DNA from: Erythroxylum novogranatense
Lineage: Eukaryota; Streptophyta; Magnoliopsida; Malpighiales; Erythroxylaceae
Assembly: GCA_029891385.1 (NCBI GenBank)
Contig: JAIWQS010000137.1
Location: 124,001-188,000 of the forward strand
Direction: 5' to 3'
Length of the DNA stretch: 64,000 nucleotides
Part shown: piece by piece, positions 1-10,757 of the stretch
Layout: each line of letters starts with the position of its first letter
How positions within the stretch are numbered: position 1 is the stretch's first letter
The notes under the pieces: generated by a model
The model's input: the letters and a program-made list of their open reading frames with translations, nothing else
Told to the model about the DNA's origin: nothing
Databases searched by the model: none
Position numbers and translations under genes: made by a program

Positions 1-197
1 CATAAATAGGCGTGACCATCATCCACGATCGGAAGCGGAACCGCACTCAGGGTAGTCTTCTTCTTCATCTAACTCTGCAAATTCTAAATCACCATCGCCT
101 TTCTTCTCTTTCTCTCATTGAGCAAAACATGGGAGAAATTCTCCTTGTTTTGATCACAAAAGGTCAAGACGTGATGATGCTGAAATTGAATCTCCAT
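1..197 (-). pseudogene. 5' end of a second DC1-domain gene copy, broken, running off the left edge
   Basis: Read on the minus strand from an ATG at 197, the first 25 or so codons match the start of the DC1 gene at 5680 almost exactly (MEIQFQHHHVLTFCDQ and onward), and the similarity extends about 50 bp into the 5' leader. The frame then hits a stop after roughly 36 codons. The next recognisable piece, containing an EDYPEC-like stretch, is in a shifted frame and ends in another stop near the window edge. The copy is therefore non-functional as it stands. It lies downstream of the intact gene in the same orientation, so it looks like one member of a tandem array whose body is outside the window. 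The first Met of the intact gene is ATA here, which favours the second ATG (5680) as the real start there. Confidence 0.8.
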
Positions 198-215
198 TAT
201 CAGAAGTTATTGATG

Positions 216-2322
216 AGAAGAGGAAAGGAAGTAAAAAGGGTTTACAATTGGGAAAGTTTTCCTCCTCAACCGCATCAAGAGAGTTTTACTTTCTTAGAAG
301 TGGCGATGTCTCAAAACGGTATCGTTTTAATTAACCATTTTATTCCTATTCCAGTAAGGCAACATCTTAATACTTGTCAGTATACTGAACATTAACAATA
401 TCATAATCAAAATAAAGGAATACTCAAGAAAATGTGTTTTTATCTAAATGCTCAAAATTCATTTCCACAGAGTCTTAGGGGTGGTTGGTTCGTATAGACA
501 CTTTTTTGTTAATTAAAATAATAAAAACTGATAAACTTAACAAACCAGACAAGGCGATCAAAGGCTTCCTGAAGTTTTCTAGCTGGATATTATCCAACCT
601 CTTTCATTTATGCTAAAGGAAACTTTTGTGATGTTATGTTATAGGCCTTCAATTATGCAACTGTTCCAGGTCATGCTCAATCCACTTTTTCATATTATTT
701 TGCCATAAGCAAGTACTTGCAGGTACGGGAACTAATTGGGAATTATTGATTTAACATCCTTTCCAGTTATCAAAGGGAAAGTTAGGAGTCAAGCTTACAT
801 GTTAACTCTCTGCAGCCTAGAACGTTTGATCTCGTGGGAACCATTATTTATGAGATAGACCAAAGATCCCTACCAGAGTGTCTTTTATAATAGTACAATA
901 GAAGTTGTTGAGTCGGTAGCTTCTTAAGCATGGAGTCTGTCTTTCTTGTATAAGATAGACAGATATCCTTCTTATCCTTCTTGTATGTGGATACATGGTC
1001 AAACTGAGCCTTTCTAAGGTACTCGTTTACCTTATGTCATTTTATTTCTATTGAATAACTTATCACATAAATAGATTAAGATATTGAAAATGTTAAAATC
1101 AATTTCATGTGACAAATATGCTCTCAGAGGGAAAGCGTTGGTTGATGTTTGTTGATGCTTTAATTTGTTTTACTCCTTTCCTTAGAAAACAAAGAGGACT
1201 CCAAAGGTTGAAGCTGGGCGCCACTAAAGATGCCTCGTTGAATGAATGGCTTCGGTATGTGATTTCTACTTGCATTAGTTATTACTATGTTGATTTAAAC
1301 ATAGAGGTTTTCTCTGTCCGGGTGGGTGTGATACGGTCTTCCACCCTACCTCGCTTGTTCAAGATTTGCAATATACAAATTTTAGTTGGATTGTTACATT
1401 GTCAAAAAAAATTTAGTTGAACACTTTGTTTTTCTACCTTTGTGATGTTTAGGATGCTGCCTATACTCAATTGAGTCCAAGAAATCGAAGAAGAAGAAGA
1501 ATTGAAGTTTAGTTCATACTTCTACAAAACTCACACTAAGGGAGCCCACAAGTAGAACTAGTTCTCAACTTTTAGGCCTTTGTAGCATGACAAAGAAACT
1601 TCTATTTTTTGCTTTTGGTGGAAAACTTTGGAAGATGAGCCCTTTTGAAGAAAAACTATAAGTCCAGAATCGTAGTATAAGGAAGGATATAGTTTTTATT
1701 TTCATGTTTTCATAATTTAATTGTTTTATGAGTTAATGAATTATTTATTGTTCTCACTTAAGTATAACATTTTAATAATTATATATATCATGATCTAAAA
1801 TATAATATTTTATATAAATATTTTGCATTTTATAATATAATATAATATTATATTATAATATCGCTTTTACATCACACAAAACGTTTTTATAAACTTGGTT
1901 GAGGAGTTCACCGCTTATTATAGAAAAATAAGATAAAACATCAAAATGAAGTTAAATGATAACCAATAAATTTTGTTAACCATCTAGTTTGATTACCAAT
2001 AGCCTAGTTTCTCGATAATTGCATACTCTCATTTTAATTCTTCATCTTTGCAGAGTTGTCTTCATTGCTTCTAATCTAAACCTTTAAAGAATCTCTAATT
2101 CACCATTCTCCTGCAATTAAATATTCAATTGTAAAGTATAAGTTCTAACAAATAATATGAAATAAAAAGCCTCTAAGACATTAACCATAAAAATATCTCA
2201 AATATGAATTATCATTTAAGAGGTAAGAGTTTAGTGATTCATTGAATAAAAATCCTAAAAACTAACACCACTTTGTGCAATATTATGATTACTCATAAAA
2301 TATATTTATTGTAATATAAATC
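216..2322. other. Intergenic stretch with no convincing gene
   Basis: I see no recognisable protein here. A 103-codon plus-strand frame at 1109-1420 has no familiar motif. Within it, 1181-1255 is bounded by CCTTAG and GTATGTG, and 1455-1515 follows a TTTAG acceptor and ends in a stop, so the two could be small terminal exons of an unknown gene. No splice combination gives a long open frame. Around 1770-1860 the DNA is almost pure A+T with short self-complementary TATAAT runs. The remainder is AT-rich and unassigned. Confidence 0.4.
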
Positions 2323-3009
2323 TTACCTCATCCAAAGACACATCCAATATGAAAAGGCAAGTAGCATTTCTTGCAATAATAAGCGACATGTTTTGAGTTC
2401 CTCAAACTCACAAGCATGACAAGAATATTCATCTTGTCCTTCTTTAGTAATCGAATCCATTAAAGTAAGCGGATGGATATGACATACACTCTTAACATTC
2501 TTTGGTATTGGAATACACTCAATGTGTAGGTTAAGATTACACTCCAAACATCGGTAGAAAGATGCATCGCAATGTTTGTTACACATTTTACAAATATACC
2601 ATCCTCTATATCAATTAGATCTTCACCACAAAGCGTAAAAGTTTGTGCTCGTGACACTTATGTTGAAGACCGATGTTAGGTACTTGACACATTTTATATC
2701 AAGCTCAAAATCACCTTCGCACACTTATAACCAATCTTTGAATAATTTCGCAAGCTTTGCAAATAACTCCTCTTCGATCGTAAAATGTAGGGGATGTTGG
2801 ATGAAAGGGATCTTTGAATGTCTTTGGCGCTTGAGTTCGTTAAAGCAGATTCATGAAGAAAGAAATAACAAGCATAACAATGATAAGTTGCACCCGATAT
2901 TAGAAACCCGACATCTTTGAGCAATTAACCTTGAGTTTCTCAGAATAAAGGCAAATCTAAGTTTATGGTCAGGAGAAATGTGAAAATCGAACTTTACTCC
3001 CATTATCAT
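2323..3009 (-). pseudogene. Decayed DC1 modules downstream of the DC1 gene
   Basis: All three minus-strand frames carry pieces of C1-like zinc modules: an SGATYHCYACYFFLHES stretch near 2860, a CDFELDIKC-like piece near 2700, and at 2323-2586 CNKHCDASFYRCLECNLNLH followed by HPLTLMDSITKEGQDEYSCH. The last piece is clearly homologous to the final modules of the intact gene (HPLTLMDPLTEDD region). Joining the pieces needs at least four frame changes, and there are several in-frame stops, so no continuous product is possible. The decay begins directly after the stop at 3010. This could be the ancestral 3' part of the same gene, cut off by a frameshift near 3012-3020, or the remains of a separate tandem copy. 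Confidence 0.75.
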
Positions 3010-5683
3010 TCAACTTTTGGAAATGGTTGCCAATGGAAGGATTCTTGAGCACATCCTGTCGAGTGAAAAACTACATTCTTCACAGTGGTAACATATGTCA
3101 CTTATATGGAAGACTTGACATCCATCACATATAAATCTTTTGAGAAACTCTCCTCCTTGGATAGAAAGAGGGTGTTTATGAACATTGTGTTTTATTTTGG
3201 AGGGCAATGTTGCACATTCCTTATGCAAATGAATTTGACAAAACGAGCATTCATAGCGTGGACTCTTCTCTAACTCTTTACATAGATAGCAGGAGAATCT
3301 AGTTTTATCTTCAAAATAGTTCAAAATATGATCATTAAATTTATCTTTAAGCTGCATAAAACAAAAAAAGGAGGAATATAAGTTTAAGATATTTACAATA
3401 AACATTTTCATAATTAACATTATTCTTTTTAACATATCTTTGTCATTTTAATTTTATCAAAAGAGTTCTTGTGCATGATATTATCTAGTTATATATATCA
3501 TTTTATTTTATTTTATAATCTATAATATTATAAATCAATGCGTTGTAATTAATATGAATTTTAAAATTAATATTTTATGTTATATTATAATTTAATAATT
3601 GATAAAGTATGAGAACTTGTATATATTTAATTAATTACATCACTTTAATAAAATTGATATTGTAGAAAATTATTTTAAAACATAGTTCAATACTAAAAGA
3701 TAATAATATAAAGAAAATTGATTTACTTAAAGTAAAAGAATACCAAATAGATTTGTATCTATATTATTGATAGTTTAGAATAAAGTAGTACTTTAATATA
3801 CTTTTGCATTGAATTTACATTTTTTATTTATTCAATTTATTATATAAATGACTATTAAGTTTTTGTGCCTATCATACCATATTAAAATGTGGTAGTAGTT
3901 TATAGATACTTACCAGGAGTTGCCTCATGCATCGTGGACTAATTGAAAGGTTACACAAGTTAGGGACCTTTTCAAGGTTATTATCTCCTTCATCGTCTTC
4001 CTTTGTCATGTGGTTATGCTCAGTTTCATTTAACTGCACAATACAACAAGCAAAAAAGATGATAAAATAGTTGAATAAGACAAGGATCTTAAAAAAATAG
4101 AAAAAAATGAAGTAAAGTTTTACCTCGCTTGATAATACACATTCAATGTGAGATGTGAAAATATGACCAGTATTAGCACATTGTTGACATGAATAAGCGT
4201 GATATCTTGGATTCCTCTTTTCCTCACAAGTATAACAATAATACTGATCTTTAGATTCATCGATATCATCCTCTGTTAACGGATCCATGAGAGTTAGAGG
4301 ATGCAAATGAGAATCATGCTTCACTTCTTTTGGAATTCCAATACATTCCACATGAAAGTATGAGTCACATTCCATACAAAGGTAGAATAAGTCCTCCGGA
4401 TTGTCCCAACAATTGTCGCATGAAAATTCTGTCCAATCTAGCGGCACAAAGTAATAGAGATCGTGTTGGTGGTATTTTTTATTCTTGAGTGCAGATATTA
4501 CCCCCAAATTATTAATGGCACATTGGGTATCCAGGAAAAAGGAATGGCACCAGTAACATTGGTAACTCAACCCATCTGTAGATCTCTGACAAGCTCTACA
4601 TTGTCCTTTAACTGAAGATTGGAGGTGAAGATTGTGAAAGGGGTGATAAGGGTGTTGTATTATTAGTGGCAATTCGACACAAGATTTATGTAAATACACT
4701 GAACATTCAAGGCAACCATAACTTGGGCCCGAAAGTGGCAATGTGCATCCTTTACATTTTAGATTAATGTCAACAGTATAATTGAAGAAACTTAACAGAT
4801 GTTGATCATGGTTAAAATACCTAATTTGGGTCTTCACCTCGTCCCCAGTTGATCTTTGAATCATGATGTCTTTGATAAAAGCACATTTGAAATCAATTTT
4901 GAAGCCACATTCTTTACAAATTGCCATAAAAAAGCCACTGCACAAATTCCTGCACTGATCACAGATGAACTTCTCACAACCATATTCAATAGAAATCGAG
5001 TGATGCGAGTGACAAGGGTGTTGTACTTCACATTCTTGTTGGGTCATCTCTACGCATCTCTTATGAAGGTAGAAATGACAGTAAAAGCAACAATACGTTA
5101 GATCGGCTCTTTCCCTTTCACATAGCCTGCAAATATCAGAAGACGAAGTCGATTTCTTTCTGGATCTGGAATTGAAAAGGAAGAGCGTATGAGGATGCCT
5201 GTGATGGGAAATCTGAGTTTTTGTATCTGGAGAAAGTGAGGCTGTGATTTGTTGGAGCTCAGCGTTATCTGGTGGAAGAGCACATTCTAAATCCAGCTTC
5301 AACCCGCACTCTGAGCATTCATAATAGTTGGAAATTCTTGTGATATCCCTGCAACCTTCACAAATGTATTTCTCGGAGTTAAGAAGCAAGTCTTCTCTAG
5401 TTTGAAGGGTCAGAGAATGATCCTGTTGCAAGTGTAGGGGATGAGCTCGTATCTCACGAGGTAAAGAAGCACAGAATTTGTGAACCCAGATATCACCACA
5501 AATTTCACAGAAATATGCAGGACCATCACCCACGATTTCAGAGCAGACACAGCACTCAGGATAGCCTTCTTCATTGTCTCTCTCATCTTGTTTGAAAAAC
5601 ATGAGCAAAATATGGGAGAAATTCTCCTTGTTTTGATCACAAAAGGTCAAGACGTGATGATGCTGAAATTGAATCTCCATCAT
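3010..5683 (-). CDS. DC1 (C1-like Cys/His-rich) domain protein, three-exon model, about 673 aa
   Basis: The proposed exons are 5683-4124, 4033-3914 and 3351-3010. Intron 1 (4123-4034, 90 bp) and intron 2 (3913-3352, 562 bp, donor GTAAGTAT, acceptor TTATGCAG) are both GT-AG and phase 0. Intron 1 is a multiple of three and open, so an unspliced frame of 603 codons also exists, but its translation is hydrophobic and unlike the family (FIFFYFFKILVLFNYF). Exon 1 holds about eight C1-like modules with the repeating pattern HxxH, CxxC, CxxC, HxxC, for example CCVCSEIVGDGPAYFCEIC and CKGCTLPLSGPSYGCLEC. Exon 3 adds two more (CYLCKELEKSPRYECSFC and CDGCQVFHISDICYHCEEC). Family knowledge: these plant proteins bind zinc, and many are stress- or hormone-related, but no specific function can be assigned. 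The second ATG (5680) is conserved in the copy at 197 and is the likelier start. The stop at 3010 may be a recent truncation. Confidence 0.75.
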
Positions 5684-5765
5684 CAGCAGTTCAAACTGAT
5701 TGTGATTGATGAGAAGGGGAAAGAAAGTGAAGAGTTTACCTCTTTCAAAGCAAAATCTGATTCAA

Positions 5766-5785
5766 TAATATAGAAATATACAAAG
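5766..5785 (-). promoter_or_regulatory. Candidate TATA region of the DC1 gene
   Basis: On the minus strand a TATATTTCTATATTATT-type run lies about 85-100 bp upstream of the DC1 start codon, a plausible TATA position for a short 5' leader. The region is AT-rich, so chance occurrence is possible. Confidence 0.3.
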
Positions 5786-5862
5786 CTTTTGACGCATGGA
5801 ATCCATACTTATTACTACTCCATATTCATATCATCATTAATAAAAAAAAAGCAACTATTACG

Positions 5863-6898
5863 TTATGTTACATAAGTCTTTCTTTAATAGTTTTCAAAAA
5901 AAAGACTGTGCTACTCCAGTCTTTAACGCGACAACCACTCCGGGAGACTTTTAGAAATGGCGATGGGCCGACCTCGCTTCTATACTATTTTCATAAATAC
6001 TGGTTACATCAGTCTTTAACATTGGCTGATACCATTAAAAGCATTCTTTTCAACATTTTATAGTTGCATTAGCCGAATCGACCGAATTTTCAATTATTAG
6101 TTTTAGTGCCTAATATTTCATTTTGAATTACTCATTCATTATATTAAAATTATTTGACGAGAATTATTTTATTTTTAATATAAATTATTATATAGGTATA
6201 TAATACCATATAAACTTTCAAATTAGAACTATCTTTTATTTTCTTATTTTAATTAATAATATAATATACTATTTTATTTGATTTGTATGATAGAATTTAT
6301 TAATCATAAATATATACATATTTGTTCTTTTAATTTCAATTTAACTTAAATTAATTATTATTTAATATAATATAAAAGCAATATTTTATTTTTAATTTTT
6401 ATATTAAATCTTATTGATATATTTTTAATTAGAAGTACTTACGTTACGTCTTCTTTTCAATTTCAATTTAACTCAAATTAATCATTACTTGATATATTAC
6501 AATTTAACGTGTCTCCTTTTGCCACCTAGAGAAATAAGAAAGAGTATGATTGTGGATAAAGTGGAGTGTGCCTTACCTTAAAATCTGTAGTGTGATGCGA
6601 GGAGATTTTTGGACCGTACACGTGGAATTTGTCTTAAAGATAGGTTAATGACAACCATTAAAGTGAAGTAAAGTTTTACCTTACTTGATAATATACATTT
6701 AGACCGGTGTGAGCACGTTGTTAACATAAATAAGCAGGGCATCTTGAATTTCAAACAAATGTAACTGAGCGCTGCACGATTCTCACGTCACGTTCATCCT
6801 CTAACTTATTCAATTAATAAAAAAACAATGCAACGTTAAAGACCGGAGCAACACATTCTTTTGGAAAAGTGGTAAAGAAAGACTTGTGTAACATAAAG
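5863..6898. repeat. Diverged inverted repeat flanking a DC1 gene fragment
   Basis: The left arm (about 5863-5930, TATGTTACATAAGTCTTTCT...CTTTAACG) reappears as its reverse complement at about 6834-6898, roughly 80% alike by eye. The interior is AT-rich and contains a DC1 relic at 6664-6775. No clear target-site duplication or known terminal motif was found. It could be an old TIR transposon that picked up a gene piece, or an inverted duplication within the DC1 cluster. Confidence 0.5.
6664..6775 (-). pseudogene. DC1 gene fragment spanning the exon 1/intron 1 junction
   Basis: The sequence from AGTAAAGTTTTACCTTACTTG to about GTAACTG parallels 4111-4230 of the intact gene, with the same donor region and the same following exon text (GATAATATACATT, GTTGTTAACATAAATAAGC). 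It is degraded, with an internal gap of about 20 bp. It is in the same orientation as the gene and lies inside the inverted repeat. Confidence 0.7.
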
Positions 6899-6917
6899 GA
6901 ATATGAACATGGAATAC

Positions 6918-7118
6918 TAATTGAATAAGTTTGGAATTAAAACATAAGGTCACATGTCATGTGAAGCCACTGGGCATAATTTAAGGCATACTTTACGGTA
7001 ATACCAATGACTGACATGATTAGTAATTGAATAAGTTTGGAATATAAACATAAGGTCACATGTCATGTGGAAACCACTGGGCATACTTTACGTTAATACT
7101 TATGATTGACATGATTAG
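6918..7118. repeat. Two-copy direct tandem repeat, about 100 bp each
   Basis: Unit 1 is 6918-7023 and unit 2 is 7024-7118. Both run from TAATTGAATAAGTTTGGAA through ACATAAGGTCACATGTCATG to TGACATGATTAG. Unit 2 lacks about 11 bp. The rest, 7119-7616, is AT-rich with nothing recognisable. Confidence 0.85.
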
Positions 7119-7616
7119 TCTCTACGGATGGCTCAAAGCTCGATGAGTCCGTGAATGGATATCCTAAATGTTGCAAATGGTTACTGTGATATGTGATCTA
7201 TATGTTGAGACGGAATGAAACAAAAATTTTAGAGACAGGGTAGAACAAAAATTGGAGACAGTGAAATGTTTAGTTGTAATGTATAAAATAGATAAAACTG
7301 TATTCGTCTCGAGGACAGAAATATGTTTAGTTACAATTAATGAACATAAAAAAGCAGTTGTCGGCATTAAAGTATCCCTGCAATATAATATGATTGAAAA
7401 TATGTAATTCATTGATTATTTTAAAACAAATAATTTGTATTAGTAATTTAATTGTATCTATGAATAAGGAAGTTAAAAATTGAGTAACATAAAATTTCAT
7501 GAAATGAGTTATTGAATAGCAAAAATTTATACAAGTTAATAATAAAATAAATTACGTTAAATATTTTTATAATTGTATGAATATTTATTTTAATTGTATT
7601 TGTAATTTTTAACTAT

Positions 7617-8131
7617 GTCCACTATCCTTCTTTTTTAATAAAATTAATGCCCCCTCTTGTAAGAACACGTCTCTTTCTTTTTCTCTTACCAAAAGTCAAA
7701 AATCACTTAATCAGTCCCCTATCCTTAGGTTTTCTTCTCTCATTAAATAAAGTGGGGCCCCTCTAATGGTCTTTTGTTTTAATGAACAAAGTGGGGCCCA
7801 ATTAAATGCCAAATAGGATTTCAATGGCTTCAACATAACTTGACTACGTCAGCAAAGAGGACTGTGTTATTGAGGCCCAAATCCCAAGTTAATTAAGTCA
7901 AAATTCGCAGGTAGTGATATGCCAGCTCTGTGTTACCTTCAACATGGTTATGTTGAAATCCTCTTCAGTTCCAGATTAGCCAATTCACTCCAAATTGCAT
8001 CACTTTGGTATTTCATCACCTAGAACATACAAAGATATGAATTACCACAGAAACACAAGCAAAACATCACAAAAGCCTACCAAAAGAACATAAAAACACA
8101 AACAATTAACGTGACAAAATGCAAGTTATCA
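7617..8131 (-). repeat. Ath-X 3' LTR, truncated
   Basis: About 515 bp, the minus-strand start of the LTR. It matches 52756-52871 and then 63266-63668 at about 90% by eye. The plus-strand right end GTTATCA (minus-strand start TGATAAC) is shared by both copies. The outer two thirds of the LTR is missing on the left. Confidence 0.8.
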
Positions 8132-8170
8132 AAACTCCCCACACTTGAACAATACTTGCCCTCAAGTATT
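8132..8170 (-). promoter_or_regulatory. Ath-X 3' polypurine tract with an adjacent AGGG-loop hairpin
   Basis: On the minus strand the hairpin AATACTTG-AGGG-CAAGTATT (8151-8170, perfect 8-bp stem) is followed by GTTCAAGTGTGGGGAGTTT and then the LTR start TGATAAC. The G-rich run is the expected plus-strand DNA primer site. The same hairpin-plus-PPT layout is found in Ath-F and Ath-E. Confidence 0.7.
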
Positions 8171-9774
8171 CAATCAACTCAAATTATCAAGACACTTCAA
8201 CATCTCGTCACAATTCTTTCAACTGCACTCATAACTTCTCAAGTTAATGTATGCAACCTAGAATTAAACAAACAAACCCATGAAGGTTGATCTCCTAATT
8301 AATTAGGAATGTTAACCGCTTCAGGAATGCCCAAGTAAAAAGTAATAGCATCCATACCCTCGCAATGTTTCACTCATTCTCTTATGTGAAATTTAGGTGT
8401 TGGTGTTTCCCTCAAAATCCAGCACAAATTTGTTCTTTCCATAGGACTGACACAAATTCACGTCTCTACCACTAGCTCGGGTTTAAAACCCACACTAGTC
8501 AGCTAGGTCTTTTAATGGGTTGTAATGAGGCTTGTTGGTTATCAAAGAAATTGAGTTGAGAAGAGCAAAGAAATGTACCAAGTAAACACAAGCCAACATC
8601 TTCAATTTTTTTCCAACATAAATAAAAAAGATTAAACCATTAAGCTCATTCAAGTATACCACATTGCAAATCCATCATTCACTTAACTTCAACTATAATA
8701 ATGAAGTTGAACCAAGGCTGCTGAAACTACTTCCCATGCATTTCCTCTCTTTTTTACTTTATTTTTGCTTTCTTTTCATTTTTTCTTTTCATTTTTTCAA
8801 TTTTTTTCTTTTTTGAAACTAACACCAACAAATGCATTTCAGCCAGCTATGATTTTCTCTAATTTTTATCAACAAAGCACAATTAACCAAACAATTCAGA
8901 TATATCCCAAGTAACTAAACATCGGTATACAAGATATGTAATTACATATGCTACTTGGTAATTCTTCTCAACTAGGTGCAAAAGTCGGGGTTTGAAAGAA
9001 GAAGTCACAGGTTAAAATGGGTATGTTAAAACAAAGAAAAAAAAAGGTCTACGCTCAAAGGGGTTGAACTAGGATATAAATTTTTGGGTTGGATTTTGAA
9101 AGAAAATGGATAGAAAAGGGGTTGCACAAACAATGCCTTAGCTTCATTCCAATGTACTAAATGTGGTTTTGGATAGAACTCATGTCAGTTTCTAGCAGGG
9201 GACAAATGTTTGCGCTCTCCGAAAGAAAACTAGAGTGCATGTAAGGTTGTACTCTCTATCCTATGTCTCAAAAATCTCACAGTGTGTTTAGTGTGGATGT
9301 ATGCCTAGTACTCTCTAAAGGTGCAATCAACTGAAGCAGTCTGTTTAATTCCAGTACACATACTAACTCAAGTCATGACAAGACAGGATCAAGAAAAGAT
9401 CAATTAGGCTAAATTATCTAATGATTCAAGTTTCCTGAACAAAGAAGGCAAGATTGTCTATAAAAAAAATTTAAAGCAGTTAAATTCAGTTTTTCCATAA
9501 TGGGGATTTCCAAAACATATCACATGATGCATATATGCACAAATTAACCTAAAACAGTTATAAACATGACATTAAAAACAAAAATGGTAAAACAACAAAT
9601 TCTAGCAAAACAGTTAAACAATAAATAGAAAACGCAAACGAACAATTACGCAAATAAAACAAACAAAGCTAAACAAGTGAAACTTTCCCCTCCCCATACT
9701 TTAGACGAAACATTTTCCTCAATGTTAGCAAATGAAAGACAAGAACAGTAAAAAGTAAAGAATGAGAAAAAGCT
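8171..9774 (-). other. Ath-X 3' noncoding region
   Basis: No coding frame is recognisable. On the minus strand a roughly 80-nt purine-rich run lies at 8735-8816. Near the upstream end is a second hairpin (9709-9726) followed by a G-tract at 9687-9695. Ath-F carries the same order of hairpin, G-tract, purine run, hairpin and PPT, which supports assigning this region to an Athila-type 3' end. Confidence 0.6.
9687..9726 (-). promoter_or_regulatory. Upstream AGGA-loop hairpin and G-tract of Ath-X
   Basis: On the minus strand AACATTG-AGGA-AAATGTT (7-bp stem, one mismatch) is followed about 13 nt later by GGGGAGGGG. The Ath-F counterpart is at 59222-59261 with a different outer base pair (G-C in place of A-T). 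It resembles a second, internal polypurine tract. Confidence 0.55.
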
Positions 9775-9949
9775 TGTTGGACCCCGATTTTTTAGTAAAA
9801 ATAAGAAATATTCAAAAATGGATGAGTTGATTGAAATTAAGTTGAAAATCAAGAAATAAAGAGAGAAAGTGTGAAAATATGAAAAAAAAAATTGTGAAAA
9901 GTTTGACTTTTGGCCTTTGAGGGTTGACTTTTGATTTAGGCAAAATTTG

Positions 9950-10560
9950 ATAAAATGATCTACATGAAACTTGTAGATTATGTTAAGAGCTTTCTGTAGC
10001 CATAAAGTTTGCAATTTTTTGATAACGGGAGTGAAAGTTATGATCAGGCAAAGTTTAGGTGTGATAGGGTTGACTTTTATTATGACTTAAACTTTGATTG
10101 GAAAATTTACCTAGTTAGAGGATAATTTAGCTTTGAAGTTCTTCATGAAAATTGAAGGATTTGATTTGATCTTTATTTGAACATAAAGTATGCAATTTTT
10201 TTATCAAGGAATAATAAGTTATGATTTTTACAAGTTTTTGTTATAGTTTTAGCATAATTATTAGAGGACAGAACTTTTGATGACAAAATTGACTTCTTTA
10301 GAGGTCAAATTAATTTTTATGTCTTTCATGAAAGTTGTAGGTGACTTTCCGATCTTTACATTGATATAAAATATGACATATTTGGACTTTGGAGTTGAAA
10401 GATAAGATTTTTTAAAGTTGGGTTATGGCTTAGGACATAATTTAAATGAAGGGAATCTTTTATTAGAAATTTGATCATTTTAGAGATGAAATTGATTTTC
10501 GAGTTTTTCATGAAAGTTGTAGATCTTTCTTTTAGCTTTCTTTTAGCTTTCAAAGTTTGC
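9950..10560 (+). repeat. Diverged tandem units inside the Tek-S LTR
   Basis: About four degenerate units of 110-160 bp share the theme CATGAAA(C/G)TTGTAG, then CTTT, then AAAGT(T/A)TGCAA(T/A)TTT, then a GTTATGA-like stretch, at roughly 9960, 10140, 10325 and 10508. The same theme recurs in the Tek-A and Tek-B LTRs on the opposite strand. Confidence 0.5.
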
Positions 10561-10616
10561 AAAATTTGGAGTTCTAAGTCAAAAGATATGAGGTTTTTTT
10601 TTTAAAAGAGAAAGGG

Positions 10617-10757
10617 GCGCAAGTCCACTGTGATGTCGCGGTCGTGCATGCGCACGATCGCGACTATGGGGTTCCACCGGAATGTCGCGATCGTGCATGC
10701 GCTCCGCTGGTCCATGCGGATATCGCAGTCGTGCATGTGCACGATCGCGACTTCCCA
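10617..10757 (+). repeat. CpG-rich palindromic cassette in the Tek-S LTR
   Basis: Three related copies occur. Copy 1 (10635-10664) is a hairpin with 13-bp arms (GTCGCGGTCGTGC and GCACGATCGCGAC, one mismatch) and an ATGC loop. Copy 2 begins at 10684 and is partial. Copy 3 (10722-10751) is again a full hairpin. The cassette is sharply GC- and CpG-rich against AT-rich surroundings. Confidence 0.8.

Noticed and set aside
1770..1860. TATAAT-rich palindromic stretch
   Set aside because: Simple A+T low-complexity sequence without flanking duplication or arms long enough for a MITE.
7137..7175. Hammerhead-ribozyme-like string GATGAGTCCGTGA
   Set aside because: The base before is CTC rather than the CTGATGA core, no GAAA follows at the right distance, and helices I and III cannot be drawn. 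Treated as a chance match, although plant retrozymes make it worth a glance.
10635..10751. GC-rich hairpins that might be read as terminators or as a CRISPR-like array
   Set aside because: There are only three irregular copies without unique spacers, inside a plant LTR; reported instead as a palindromic cassette.
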